NCBI GenBank assembly: GCA_014529385.2
Contig: CM043960.1
Span: 121,356,043-121,420,042 of the forward strand
Length of the DNA stretch: 64,000 nt
Source: Adiantum capillus-veneris
Taxonomy: Eukaryota; Streptophyta; Polypodiopsida; Polypodiales; Pteridaceae
Reading direction: 5' to 3'
In this document: positions 23,556-36,178 of the stretch, one piece after another
How positions within the stretch are numbered: position 1 is the stretch's first letter
Layout: the number at the start of each line of letters is the position of its first letter
Notes under the pieces: generated by a model
What the model saw: only the letters and a program-made list of their open reading frames with translations
What the model was told of the DNA's origin: nothing
The model's database searches: none
Position numbers and translations under genes: made by a program

Positions 23556-24428
23556 CGAAGCCATAGAAACACATGGAAAGCTAGGAAAGTACACATGAAA
23601 CTGAAAAAAGAACAGCAAGATGCGATTCTAGCTGAGGAATTAAAACAAACAAAAGACAGATTAGAGAAACTTGAGAGTCAAAACGGAATACGAGAAATGG
23701 ACTCTGAAAAGTCGAAACTGAAGAGCGTCAAAGAGACAACAAGCATGAGCTTAGGGGGATCAGTGTTAGTCGACAAAGTACGAACCATTGGATGCACTGA
23801 TGAGAGCTTACGAAGCGAGATTAAAGAGCAACCAAACACAAGAACAATGGTGGTTGACTTATCCAAACGCAGAATTGGAAAATCAGAGACTCGAAATGTG
23901 TCAGAGAATGATCGAGACTGCACAAGCTTTGTTAGAACCACCTAGAGAACCAATGAATTGTGGAGCGGAAAACCCAATTCATCAAGAGACTATCCTCTCA
24001 CGGGTAGTTGAAAAGTCTAACAGTGCACAAAAGCCTAAAAAAATGCACGGGGATGAACATATAGTGATGAACACAACAGATCAAGAAATAGAGAGTTTTC
24101 ATCCTGTGATACAGAGGTCTTAGGAAAGAGATGAATATTACAATGAGTTTTGGAAGCAAGTGAGAGAGGCAAACTTTGAAAACAAGCTGATTTGTCAAGC
24201 TAATCAGACTAATGGGAAAAAGGACATCAGGAATCCTCCCATAGAGGATTTTGAGGCAGGATCTCAAGTGGACTTAGATCTGCATTCTTACTGGGGAGAT
24301 GGAGGCTCTGTTAGAACAGTAGAGAGTAAACCTCATTCGCTGAATACCTTACCTTCATACTTAGGAGAATACGAAGCAAAATCTGAGATTAGAGCGCTTC
24401 CTCGCGAGGAATCTCTTCAGAAAAAGTT
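23556..24428 (+). pseudogene. Gag-protease linker of element A, charged coiled-coil-like
   Basis: Fragments in changing frames, rich in Lys, Glu and Gln (EELKQTKDRLEKLESQ), then acidic pieces. No known domain. It bridges the zinc knuckles and the protease. Confidence 0.5.
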
Positions 24429-25007
24429 ATGGACTCGCAAGGATTGATAGAGATTTTGTCAACACTAGTGACATGCACTATCACCGTAGCTGAGCTTTTG
24501 AGACTACGACCAAACATGTGGGCAACTGTAGGAAAATGCTTGGAGAAATTTGGGATAAAAGACCCAACTGCAAAACTGCAAGAGGGCATACGAGAGCTGA
24601 GTAAGCCACAAAAAAACGCTAAGCCTGTACCTTTGAACAAGCTCGGAGAGTATTGCGAAGGCGAAGAGGGGAATACAACCTTACCAGTTGAATTCCAGGG
24701 AGTTAACACGATGGCAATACTTAACAGCGGGGCTGGGGTAGCCATTGCTACAAAAGAAATCTGGAAAAAATGGGGAAAACCGGCGATAAGAAAAACGAGG
24801 TTGAAACTCCAACTAGCGGACGGACATATGGAGAGACCTTTGGGACTATTAGAGAAAGTCGTAGTGACTTCTTGCGGAATTGAGTACGAGCATACCTTTG
24901 CTATTGTTGACTTTGGCAAGGAGAATAACTATGATATTATACTTGGAAGACCGTTCATGAGACAATTGAAATGGTCCAGGATTGGGGTTACGACCACATA
25001 TACCTGA
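24429..25007 (+). pseudogene. Aspartic protease of element A with Asn at the active site
   Basis: ORF of 192 codons. Retropepsin features: AILNSGAGVAIA near residue 97, a flap-like segment, and IILGRPFMRQL near residue 177. The catalytic Asp-Ser-Gly has become Asn99-Ser-Gly, a single G-to-A change that would abolish catalysis. The preceding 90 residues contain an ELLRLRPNMW segment. The next ORF overlaps it in another frame. A second protease-like segment with an intact DSGA lies after the integrase (29.4 kb). Confidence 0.75.
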
Positions 25008-25947
25008 GACATATGGAAACCACCACTCGTGTGAACCTAAAAGACCATAGCTACAAGGATGTGAACCGAACACCAGTTGAAGAGTTTGATTCAACTACTT
25101 TGGTAGGATCAGAGTTTCCAGCTTGGTTAGGCAAACCCAAAGAGTTATGGATGTGTGGAGCTTCGAACTGTGGAAGTCTAAAGCGCGAAGAATGTGTTTT
25201 AGAAAGGGCAATTGAAGACGAAAATTATATAGGTGAACCCTTTCCAGAGGATGCACTTGAACCATTAGAATGGACACACATTCTATCAACCCTAAATGTT
25301 TGTGCAATTCAAGATGGTCCCACAACGAAGTTTTGTGATAAAGATGGATATGATGTGGTTCCGTACTTCATGATGAGAGCTGTACTCGAAAAGGAGACTG
25401 AAAAGATTGATACACCAGACAAGGAAGATGAAGAGGAGATGTTTCATGACATTCTCGATCATCCAGAATGGGGAAATGAAACTGACAATGAGTCCACAGA
25501 CAAATCAAGCGAGAACGAGGAAACTATAAAGGATGTCAGATTCTACGACTTCCCAAATCAGACTGAAAAATGCCAGAAATGCTACAGAGGAAAGAGAAAA
25601 ACGAAAGGGGTTAGAAAAAATCCGATGCCTAGGATAAGAGGGAAAAACCAACTTCTAATGCTAGTAAAGGCGGAAGATTGTGTCAATGACAATATTTCTG
25701 GAAGAATGAGAGGAAATGCAAAAACGAGCTCACGGAAAGACAAACAAAGCTTAAGAAATCGAGTTCAACCCAGTGAAACGAAAACCGAAACAGATAAAGC
25801 GGAAAAGAACATGAGAAACAAGGAAACAAAGAGTCCAAATTAGAACACCGAAACAAGTACAGAGAGTTACTAAAGAAAAATCTGAAAGAAGTTTGGACAA
25901 CTGAAATCAAGATTGGTGAGGACAAAAATGCCAACATCAAGGGAAAC
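25008..25947 (+). pseudogene. Protease-RT linker of element A
   Basis: Most of a 290-codon ORF (24971-25843) in another frame from the protease. The N-terminal half has FPAWLGKPKELW and EWTHILSTLNV; the C-terminal half is acidic and then very basic (KCYRGKRKTKGVRKN). No known domain. Placed where protease-RT linkers lie in large plant gypsy elements. Confidence 0.5.
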
Positions 25948-27639
25948 ATGGATGTTCCCTCTCACTACAGGAAATTTACGATAGAGGATAGGAGGATGAT
26001 ATTAACCCAGCCTATCAGAGAAAGAAAGGAGAACGAGTCCTATGATGGACCGGAGGACGCTAAAAAGGTTGATTTAGCAGCTCCAGGAGAGGAACCGAGA
26101 CCGGTATACATAGCTACAGATTTGTCTCCGGAAGAAGAAGAGAGACTTTTGATTCTTCTCAGAGAATACAGGGATGTGTTTGCATGGTCGTACAAGGACT
26201 TGAAAGGAGTCGATCCATCAATATGCCAACACACAATTCCTTTGAAACAAGACGCTAAGCCTAGCAGACAGAGACCATATACGTATAATGACACGTTTGC
26301 TAAGCGAATCAAAGAAGAAATAGACAAGCTAATGGAAGCTGAATTCATATATGAGATTGAACACACGGACTGGGTATCTCTGATTGTGGTAGTGTCTAAG
26401 AAATACGGGAAGCTCCGAGTGTGTGTCAATTTAAAGAAAGTAAATGCTGCGACAATCAGGGACAATTATCCCTTGCCAATAACTGATCATGTTCTAGAAC
26501 GTGTATAGGGGAAAAGAGCATATTCCTTTCTAGATGGATTTTCAAGATATAATCAGCTTGCCATTGCGCCAGAGGATCAACACAAAACAGCTTTTGCAAC
26601 AGAGTGGGGAATTTATGCGTATCGAGTTATGCCATTTGGTTTAACTAATGCTCCTGCAACATTCCAAAGGCTGATGACGCATGCTTTCAAAGAGTACTTG
26701 AGGTTGTTTCTAGAAATATACATGGATGACCTGTGTGTACACTCTCTTATGAGAGATGAGCATCTAGAACACCTAAGAAAGGTATTCGAGAAATGTAGGA
26801 CATATTGCATTTGTCTCAATCCTAAGAAGTGTGTGTTTATGGTCCGACAAGGCAGAATTCTGGGACATATTGTCTCACATAACGGAATATCCACGGATAT
26901 GGAAAAGATAAAAGTAATAGTGGATATGCCTAGACCAACCAATGTGAAACAAGTGCAGAGCTTTATGGGAGATTGTGGATATTATAGACGATTCATTTAC
27001 ATGTACGCTATAATAGGCCAACCACTTTACATGCTCATAGTGAATTTTGAATGGACAGAGAAGTGTGAGGAATCCTTCAAGAAACTGAAAGAGGCACTCA
27101 TTACTGCTCCAGTCTTGAAATCACCAGATTGGGAGAAGATATTCCATGTGCATGTAGATGCTTCAGCATATGCAATAGGATGCATCCTAGCTCAGCCAGA
27201 AGAAGGAAACATGGATTTTCCAATCTGCTATGCTAGTCTACAACTCAACAATGCTGAAAGGAATTACACAACAATAGAGCGAGAGGGATTATGAATGATT
27301 TATGATGTGAAGAAATTTCGGCATTATCTTCTAGCCAATAAGTTTGTGTTTTTCACAGATCATCAAGCCTTGCTCTACCTAGTGAACAAACCATGAAATA
27401 CGGGACAGATAGTGAGATGGTTCATCATCTTATTAGAATTCGACTTCACTGTAGTAGTAAAGAAAGGAAAGACACATCTTAGAGCGGATCACCTTTCGAG
27501 GTTGACGAATGGAGAAGACCCTATAGGTGTAGATGACGACATGCCAGATGCGTACTTATTCAACATAGAAATGATACCAAAGTGGTCTCAGGATGTTGTT
27601 AGTCTATTAACCTATGGAGGAGAGTTTGATAGAAAATAA
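25948..27639 (+). pseudogene. Reverse transcriptase-RNase H of element A
   Basis: One frame runs from 25948 to 27639. Motifs: RVCVNLKKVNAATIRDNYP (26418), SFLDGFSRYNQ (26528), MPFGLTNAPATFQRLM (26629), the catalytic YMDD (26720), LGHIVSHNGI, then RNase H with VHVDASAYAIGCILAQ (27150), FFTDHQALLYLV and LRADHLSRL (27478). In-frame stops at 26506, 27292 and about 27394 interrupt it. The enzyme would copy genomic RNA into DNA and degrade the RNA strand. No second RNase H of the Tat type is seen. Confidence 0.88.
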
Positions 27640-29333
27640 TACAACCAGAAACAAGTTACTATTCAGCAATCCAAGAATCTTCAGTTGATTGCAAGAAGGT
27701 TGTATCACTTAGGAACAGATAACATTTTAAGGTTATGCATCAATCTTGAAGAATATAACATATATCTGCAAGAAGCACACGTTCAAGAATGTGCATTTCA
27801 TTGTTCAATAAGGAACACGTACAGGAATCTGTTACAACTGGGAGTCTACTGGCCAGGAATGAAAGAGAGTGTACATGAATATGTCACAGTATGTATTACA
27901 TGTTCGTCAAAACTGCCAGCTAAGTATTCAATATTGTATCAGATAATGATCGCTCCTGAATGGAGTCAATATATTGTTGAATATCTCACAAATAGAACTT
28001 TTCCAAAGGGAACCTCAAAAGCGCGTCAGAGAGCTGTAGAGATAGAAGCACGAGATTATGCTTTAATAGGAAATCAACTCTATAAGAGAGGTAAAGACAA
28101 CTAGCTTAGGATTTGCGCATCAGAGTCAGAGTATGTGATAATTCTAGAGCAAGCTCATGGAGGAGTAGGTGGAGGCCATTTCTCAGGTGATAAGACAACA
28201 AAAATTGTCTTAGCTATAGGAATATGGTGGCTGACATTACACATGGACGCTGAGGAATACGTAAAACGATGTGATGACTGTCAGCGGACAAAAGTACCGC
28301 TGAAAAGAGATGATATGCCTCTTAGACCAATGATGGGAGCAAGAGCCTTGCAAAATGGGGGATTGATTATGTTGGACCTATCTCACCTCCTGCATACACG
28401 ACTCATGCACAATACATCATTGTGGCTACGGACTATCTAACAAAGTGGGTTGAGGCAAAAGCAACTCAAAAAGCAGATGCTAGGACCACGTCAAAATTTC
28501 TGTATGAATACGTCTTTGTACGATATGGATTACCAATAGAAATTGTGAGTGATCGAGGCACACGCTTCATAAATGAAGTGATAGAGATCCTTCTAGACGA
28601 ATTCATGGTAATACATCGCAAATCAGCTCCATATCATCCACAAGCCAATGGACAAGCTGAAGCGACGAACAAAACCATGTGCACGGTCCTTACAAAGATT
28701 GTATCTGAGTCAAGAACTAATTGGGACCAGAAATTGCATTCAACATTATGGGCGTACAGGGTAGAATATAAAACATCCATAGGAATGACCCCATACAACA
28801 TGGTTTTTGGTTTGAATGCTATTTTACCAATAGAATTTTTAATTCCAACATTGAGAGTAGCTAAGGAATTAGAGTGGACAGGACATGAGATTTCAGATAG
28901 AATAGACGACCTTGAAAAGCTAGATGAGCTTCTCTTTAAAGCCGTGGCTTCAATCTACGCTCAGAAAAGGCGACAAAAAGAGTTCTTTGATAAGCATGTG
29001 CGAACTAAAGAGTTTAAGATTGGGGACTTTGTCCTAGTATACACTCTAAAACAACATGCAAAAAAACTTAAAAAGCGAGGGATGGGACCTCTTGTGATTA
29101 AAGATCTATCACCAAGTGGGGCCGTCAAGCTTGCTACATTAGACGGAGAAGAAATGCCAAACTGGATTAGTGGATGCAGATTGAAGAAGTATCATTTTCC
29201 ACTAACCCAAGAGATGCTTCTCAAAATACATCAAGATAAGCTGCGACTTCAAAAAAAGAAAAAGATTGTCAAGGAAGTGCAAGCGGAAGCAAAAGAAAGA
29301 AGGGAGAAAAGAAGACTATTGCATCAGAGATAG
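27640..29333 (+). pseudogene. Integrase of element A with two H2C2 zinc modules
   Basis: Zinc module 1 (27775-27905): AHVQECAFHC with CITC, spacing H-x6-H-x30-C-x2-C. A linker (YLTNRTFPKG, YALIGNQLYKRG) normally found between RNase H and integrase follows. Zinc module 2 (28150-28285): AHGGVGGGHF with CDDCQ, identical spacing. The core has Asp in DYVGPI-like sequence (about 28370, across a frameshift), Asp in VSDRGT (28548) and Glu in NGQAEATN (28650). The C-terminal part has IGDFVLVYTLKQ and ends at TAG 29331. Stops at 27637 and 28102 and a frameshift near 28400 break it. Confidence 0.82.
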
Positions 29334-29379
29334 CGCAATGAAGGAGCCTTACGCATAAACGCAGTCAGTGTTTCTGAAA

Positions 29380-30395
29380 TGGGTGAAGACAAAGTAGAAC
29401 CCATCATCGAGGTCAAAGTGGGGACAAACCAGATTAAAGCCCAGAGCACTATTAGACTCAGGAGCACAAGCTAACCTGCTTTTAGTCAGTTTATACAAGC
29501 AATTGAAACATGACACTAAGCTGCAAACTACCAAACAAGAGTTATTCAGAACACTCAATTAAAGCAATCGGATGCACAATACTCCACATACAGATAAATC
29601 AATATGTGTATCTAGATATGTTTTATGTGGTTGAAGACAAAGCTACGCAACATCCGTTGTTGCTAGGACAACCATGGCAAAAGCAGTACAATGCGATGAT
29701 TAATTGGAGCTCTAATTCAGTTAACATCAAATATGAGGAGGAAAGATGAAGAATCCAATGACAAGGGTAAACGACCTCAAGATGAAGAATCCAATGACAA
29801 GGGTAAACGACCTCAAGAGGTAAAGACGGAGCAATGGCAACCAAAAGCCACTTCTACACAACCGAAATGCTCCTCAAAGAAGAAATCTCAGACATGGGTA
29901 AAGAAGACAAAAAATACAAGCACAGGTCAACCGTGGATAAAGACAGGCTCAAAGTTGGTATGGAGGCCAAAGAAGGTTGAGCCAGAGAGAACAAAGGTGG
30001 AAAACAAAGTCTTCAACCCCAGACAATAGAGTGATTTCAGACAGTCAAATTCCGTGAAACAGATCTGGATTCCAAAGAAGTTGATGACAGCACAAAGCCA
30101 TAGCAAGGAAATTTGGATTCCAAAGATTTGTAAGCAGAAAATCCCTTCAGTACAATCACCAGAGAATCCTAAGTACTCAAGGACAGAGACATCACAAACT
30201 AAAGTCAAGCAGATTTGGGTAGCAAAGAGTTTACGGCAAGCACAAGCAAATCAGAAGCAGATTTGGATTATCAAAAAGGATAACAATGTAAAGAAGAATC
30301 CAGATACTGATTCTACTCCAAAAGTGCTACAGACAACCCAAATATTACCCAAAAACCTGACAATCAAACACAGAGCGGAATTATTGGAAATATAG
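29380..30395 (+). pseudogene. Extra ORF after integrase in A: protease-like domain plus Trp-Lys repeats
   Basis: 29400-29749 in two frames reads as an aspartic-protease-like domain: LLDSGAQANLLLVSLYKQL (29450) and, after a frameshift near 29545, HPLLLGQPWQKQYNAMINW (29655-29710). From 29733 to 30395 a single frame with one TAG (30027) encodes a very basic tail with spaced Trp motifs: QTWVKK, QPWIKT, LVWRPKK, KQIWIPKK, KEIWIPK, KQIWVAK and KQIWIIKK. Such a tail could bind nucleic acid, which is an inference. It starts about 50 bp after the integrase stop and ends before the non-coding region leading to leader 2. Confidence 0.6.
29745..29816 (+). repeat. Perfect 36-bp tandem duplication
   Basis: 29745-29780 and 29781-29816 are identical. 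36 bp is 12 codons (DEESNDKGKRPQ), so the frame is kept. The duplication joins the protease-like part to the Trp-Lys tail. Confidence 0.95.
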
Positions 30396-31222
30396 CTATT
30401 TCATCGGCTCCACAATTGAATTGACCAAGCATGACCACAACAAATACAATGCTTCACACTCAGACACTTCATAGTCGTCCGAGAGGACTCAGACTAGGGG
30501 GGGGGGGGGGGGGGGGGGTATACAGGTATACAGGAACTACAAACAATAAGGACAAAGAAAATGATATTACAAGGGCATTGTCTTACATGATTTCAAATTT
30601 TTTATGTTTGTTTGCGGATATTGATAATATCTATGCCCTTATATACTTTGTTTTGCAATAATAAGAGATCAAATGATGAATTTGAATCTCTAAGTTTGTA
30701 AATACGACTAAATATGCGTGTTTTTGGAGCCAAAAAGTGGTAATCCAAGCCGAGAAACCACAAATAAGTGTATATACATATACACAAGGTTACCAGCTAA
30801 TTATTGTGTATTTTTGGAAATTTTTGGCTTCAATTTGCTATTTTCCTTTATTTTTAAGGATTTTCTTAATAAAAGTAAAAGAAAAATAAAAAAGCAGGTG
30901 AAACGAGATCAGAAAAAAGAAAAGAATAGATGGTGATGATCATGATGACAAGGGCAACCCATGGTAAAATTTGAGTAGAATTCGAGAAAAGTTACGGAAA
31001 GCCCAAAATGGCAAAATTTTGGCAAAGTGGATAGATTTCTCAGAAACAGGTCAAACGGAGTCCAAATTGAGAAATTTCAAATCCTAAAGTGCATTTCACG
31101 AAAAGATAGGATCACATGTCAAATTTGGTAACAAGTGAGCCGGGAAGTCCAAAGTTAAGTATTTTTGACTTCACTTACAAGCTCATTTGCACTATTACCC
31201 ACTTGGAGAGAGCAAAGAGCAC
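30396..31222 (+). other. Non-coding region between pol block and leader 2 of A, part 1
   Basis: No ORF of note. It holds a run of 22 G at 30497-30518 preceded by a purine-rich stretch, then AT-rich DNA (30640-30930) similar to the minus strand of 5.3-5.5 kb in H. Element C interrupts it at 31228. Confidence 0.55.
30497..30518 (+). repeat. Homopolymer run of 22 G in element A
   Basis: Uninterrupted G run followed by TATACAGG twice. It could be a decayed internal polypurine tract; this is speculation. Length may be unreliable. Confidence 0.9.
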
Positions 31223-31227
31223 ACAGG
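31223..31227 (+). repeat. Target-site duplication of element C, left
   Basis: ACAGG, matched by ACAGG at 36406-36410. Confidence 0.93.
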
Positions 31228-31454
31228 TGTTGGAATTAGGGTTGCAGAGAAACACACACAGCTTGGAGAAGACGAAGGAAGCTCAAGGCACACAATAGAG
31301 AGTGTGTTACTTAGTGTGCAATGGAAAGATAGATAGCCCTAGAGTGATGGGCGTATATACAATGCACGGGGGAAAAAACCTCCTAAAGAGGGAAAAAATG
31401 CCCCGGCGGTCCTAGTGTGTTCACACACATCACTACCACATGTATATGGTAACA
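31228..31454 (-). repeat. 3' LTR of element C
   Basis: 227 bp. In element orientation it runs TGTTACC to CCAACA. No difference from 36179-36405 seen. Confidence 0.95.
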
Positions 31455-31466
31455 AATCCCCCCTGG
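31455..31466 (-). other. Polypurine tract of element C
   Basis: On the minus strand CCAGGGGGGATT, directly before the 3' LTR. Confidence 0.8.
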
Positions 31467-31529
31467 AGTGATGCGGTGAACGAGAGCTGGCACATGAGTA
31501 AAGGGAAGTGCCATGCCCTGAGGACAGGA

Positions 31530-34500
31530 TCAGTCCACAAAGGGGAGTAAGCCCAAAGCTTTGCGGAAAGCTTCAAGCTTCTCACGAGACAATGCCTTTG
31601 TGAAAAGATCTGCAAGGTTGTCCTGTGTTGGCACATAGGCCAAGCTGATCTCTCCTGCTGAGAGCCTCTCCCTGACATAGTGGTAATGCACCTCAATGTG
31701 CTTTGTGCGAGCATGAAAAACTGGGTTCCTCGCAACTGCCAATGCGCTCTGACTGTCAGTGTAGATAGTGTTGGCAGTGTCCTGTCCAACACCCAAGTCA
31801 GCCATAAGGCGTCTGAGCCATACACACTCAACCGTAGCTGTGAAGACTGCCCTGTACTCAGCCTCACAACTCGAAGTGGCCACAGTAGGTTGCTTCTTGC
31901 TCAACCATGATATACATGAACTGCCAAGCATGAAACAAAAACCACTTGTGGACACTCGCGTGTCAAAACAACCAGCCCAATCTGAGTCCGAAAAAGCATG
32001 TAAGTCTGGCGGCAATGATCCCCCCTTGGGATAAAACAAGCCAAGATGTAAAGTGCCACTAAGGTAGCGGAAAATCCTCTTGACAGCCTGCCAATGCTTA
32101 GACCCTGGGCTATGCATAAATCTGCTGACCTGCGAGATTGCAAACTGAATATCTGGCCTCGTGTTGCATACATAAATGAGGCAGCCAACAGCAGTTTGGT
32201 AAAGAGTGACATCAGCAGGATCGCCAGCATCATGTAGACTCAACTTCAAACCTGTTTCCATGGGAGTGGCAATAGGTTTGCAATCCTCAAGTCCAAACTT
32301 ACATAGCAATGTCTCTATGTAACTTTTCTGACACCAGGCAATACCACCATCACACTGCTTAAACTGTATACCCAAGTAATGATGCAACAGCCCCAAATCT
32401 TTCATCTTGAAAGTAGCATTCAAATCAGCCTTAAATTCAGCAATATGTCTCTCATTTGGTCCAGTGATCAGCAAATCATCAACATAAAGAACCACAATGA
32501 GAAATACATCATCCTCACGCTTTACATACAATGTGCTTTCTGTTGGACTGTTACGAAAGCCTCGTTTAACCAAATGAGTGTCAGCTTTCTCATACCAAGC
32601 ACGAGGAGATTGCTTCAACCCATACAAAGCCTTCTTACATTTGCACACTTTGTCCTCTTGTCCTTTTATGACAAAACCGCGAGGCTGCGTTACATAAACT
32701 TCCTCAAATATGTCACCATTCAAGAAAGCAGTAACAATGTCTGATTGATGTACATCCCAACCAAAATGAGCTGCCAATGCACATAGAAAACGCACAGTAG
32801 TCATACGACAAGTGGGAGCAAAAGTCTCTTCATAATCTATGCCTTTTTGTTGTGCATAACCCTTTGCAACAAGTCGAGCCTTATGGCGATCGATCTCACC
32901 ATCCGGCTTGCGTTTCAACTTGTAAACCCACTTCGTACCAATGGCCTTTTTGCCAGGAGGCAAATCACATAAAGTCCATGTGTCATTCTCTATAAGTGCA
33001 TCATATTCTGATTTCATGGCAGCAATCCAATTTTCTGAATTCTGTGCTTCATCAAAAGACAGAGGCTCCTCAACATCATGTAAACTAGACACAGCCAAAG
33101 CATAACAATCTGATGCATAAGATGCATGGCGAGAGCCTGAACGAGTACGACTAGATAAAGGTGCATCCAATTTACTGTCACGCAAAGTGTGCACCAGCCA
33201 TTTTGGCATACTACTAGCCTGCTCATTTTCAGCCCTTTCCTCATCAAGTACATCATGTACATCTGCATCAGTAATAGGCTGTTCTAAAACATTTTCAGAA
33301 ACCCCCATAGGCTGTACATTTGCCTCATTGGAACTTACATTCGTATTTCCACCACTGAAAAGAGGCAACAAAGTGTCATAAATGTCCTGTGAGCTTACAT
33401 TACTGTCTCTAGTACATGACAGCAAGGGTTGAACAGAATCTTCCACAAACACTACATCCCGTGAAACCAAAATACGTTTTGTTTGCGGATGATACAACCT
33501 GTAACCTTTGCTTTCAGCACTATAACCAACAAAAATACATTTGACAGCCTTATCATCCAATTTTTTGCGCTGCACTTGTGGCACCAAAGCATATGCCAAA
33601 CAGCCAAAAACACGCATGTGCTCAATAGAAGGTTTTCTATCATGCCATGCTTCATATGGAGTAATAGACTGCAAAGCTTTCGTAGGACACCTGTTAAGTA
33701 CATAAGTGGCACACATGATGGCCTCAAGCCAAAAAGAATGCGGCAAAGCTTGACTTTTGACCATACATCGTGCCATTTCCGTTAGTGACCTGTTTTTCCT
33801 CTCAGCAACACCATTTTGCTGAGGTGTATAAGGCACTGTACATTGGTGTTTTATCCCACGACTAGCCAGAAATGCATTAAATTCATGAGACATATACTCC
33901 CCCCCTCGATCGGAACGGAGGGTGCCCATAGTACATTTTGAGACATTTTCAGCCATAGCCAAAAATTGTTTGAAGCACATAAAAACTTCGGACTTCGCTT
34001 TAAGCGGAAATACCCACGCATGCCTGGAGTAATCATCAATGAAAGTCACGAAGTACAGGTAATTGCCCAAGGACGGAGTTTGCATGGGCCCACAAACGTC
34101 ACTATGCACAAGCTGCAACCTGCATGTGGCCCTAACTGAACCATCCTTTGGAAACTTAGAACGCTGCATTTTACCCAGAATACAGCCTTCACAAACATGT
34201 TTGATAGGTGCTTCAAGAGGCGGCAAAGAAGCAACCATATCAGATTTCTGCAAACGCAGCAAACTGGCAAAATTCAGATGACCAAAACGTGCATGCCAAA
34301 GTTTTGCATCTGAAATAGCCCTTGAATCTGCAACAGCATTTGCAAAATTTTGTCCACACTTGTCATACAAAGTGAGCTTATACAGCCCACGGCACAAAAG
34401 CCCAGATGCAACAATTTCATCACCAAAACTGAGATCATGAACTGTACATCTGTCATCCACAAATTTGACTACAAGTCCAAGTCTAGCAAGTGCGGATACA

Positions 34501-35816
34501 GACAAGAGATTCTTCTTGATCCGAGGTACATAAAGTGCATCAACAAGTGTGAAGGAACTGCCAATAGCAGCAGTGAGCACAATCTTTCCAACTCCCTGAA
34601 CTGGATAAGAGGCGTTGTTGGCACAAGTGACTGAATTCCCATGAGGGACAGACTTGAGAGAGGTAAACAATTCACGATGTGAGGTAATGTGCTTTGTAGC
34701 ACCACTGTCGAAATACCACACATGTGAATCTGCAGCAACTGACAAGCATGCATCATGGACAGCAGGATTGTAAGTGCACTCTGCGCTAAAAGCCCATTCT
34801 GCATCAACATCAGCATCACAATCTCCTTTCACAGAAGACTCAACAATGGCTGCATTTGTAGTGGAACCAGCATTTGCAGTGGAACCGCCCTCTTTCTTCT
34901 TAGCCTCTTTGGCCTTCAACTTAGGACACGACTTGATCAAGTGATCATTGGCTTTACAATAATGGCAACGCATCTTCTTTTTGCCCTTATCACCAGAATT
35001 GCCAGACGAAGTGCTGCCAGCAGAAGCATTAGGAACAGAAATTTTGCCACTCGCAGCAGAACCATAAGAAGTGGCTGCATTACTGTTACCACCCTTTCTT
35101 TGAGAAGCAATAAAAGCCTGTTCAACTGCACGCTGCCTAGTCCTGTTTTTTCTAGAAAGTGACTCTTGCAACAGCAATGTGCATAATGCATCAAACTTGA
35201 CAACTTCAGGATTTCCTTGGGTCATCAGTCTCCAAGTACTAGCAAAAGTCTGGTAGGAATCTGGTAAGGCATCAAGAACAGTCTGCACAAGGGAACTGTC
35301 AGAAATGACTTCACCTGCAGAAATGAGTTGCTCATTGATATCCTTGACACTAGCAAGGAAAGTGTCCATATCATCTTCCTCATGCATAATCTTCGACTCT
35401 AGCTCTTTACGCAGCAAAGCAATTTTAGCCTCATTGCGGCTTGCATAAAGACCTGCTAGAATATCCCAAGCCTGTTTTGCAGATTTTGCTGAACGGATGT
35501 GAGGAATAATGGTGCGCTTCACAGACAACGCAATCAATGCATGAGCCTGTGCATCCTTAACATCCCAACGAGCTTGTTCTGCTGTAGGCAAAACAACTCT
35601 AACAGCTGCAATCCTTGCAGCAAGACCTGCAACATCCTCAATATCGCCTACATCTTCAGAACCAGGACGTACATCAATGCCCTACACAATGTTCCAGACA
35701 CCTTTTGACACAAGAACGTGTTGCATCATATAAGCCCACATAGGGTAGTTGTCCCCATCCAACCTGTCCTCAGCAGCAAACATCTTGAACACATCTGTGT
35801 TGTTGTTGTCAGCCAT
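31530..35816 (-). pseudogene. Gag-Pol polyprotein of copia element C (one internal stop)
   Basis: ATG at 35816 (MADNNNTDVF). 1428 codons in one frame, with a single TAG at codon 45 (35684-35682). In order: Gag of the UBN2/copia type (LDGDNYPMWAYMM, ALPDSYQTFASTW), zinc knuckle CHYCKANDHLIKSC, protease with intact DSGA (WYFDSGATKHITS), integrase HHCC (HARFGHLNF, CEGC) and catalytic HSDVCGP, SDRGGEY and NGVAERKN, RT (VYKLKRKPDGEIDRHKARL, YVDDLLITG), RNase H (FSDSDWAG, CEAEYRA, YTDSQSALAVARN), ending LGLLPFVD. All catalytic residues checked are present. The stop is the only visible break. Confidence 0.95.
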
Positions 35817-36164
35817 GGTAAATGCTGCACCTGATGTGAAAACTGCCCGAAAATAGGAGAAATGGAGCGGGAACAACTTGTGCTATATAGCACAAACCGT
35901 AGAAGACTATAAGGCACCTGTTATGCAGAAAACGGCACTGACAGAAAATCTGCACAAAATGACGAAATAACCTGTGCAGTACTGCCCGTAGTGGAAACGG
36001 AGGCCGAAATGAGCCCAAATCAAAATTCTGAGCAGACCAAGCTCTTCGAGCTTTCCCAAAATATTTGTTATATTGCGAACGCTTGCCAAAGCTCACTGAA
36101 ATCGGAGAAAGTGAGCAGGCGTGTGCTGGAGCAGCTGGCGACTAAGCCCGGGAGGACGTGACCT

Positions 36165-36176
36165 GCTCTGATACCA
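36165..36176 (-). other. Primer-binding site of element C, initiator-Met tRNA
   Basis: On the minus strand TGGTATCAGAGC, 2 nt after the 5' LTR, the standard plant copia site for initiator tRNA-Met. Confidence 0.92.
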
Positions 36177-36178
36177 AT

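Noticed and set aside
31433-31867. Second minus-strand ORF of 144 aa over the end of C
   Set aside because: A shadow of the RNase H frame in the 1428-codon polyprotein.
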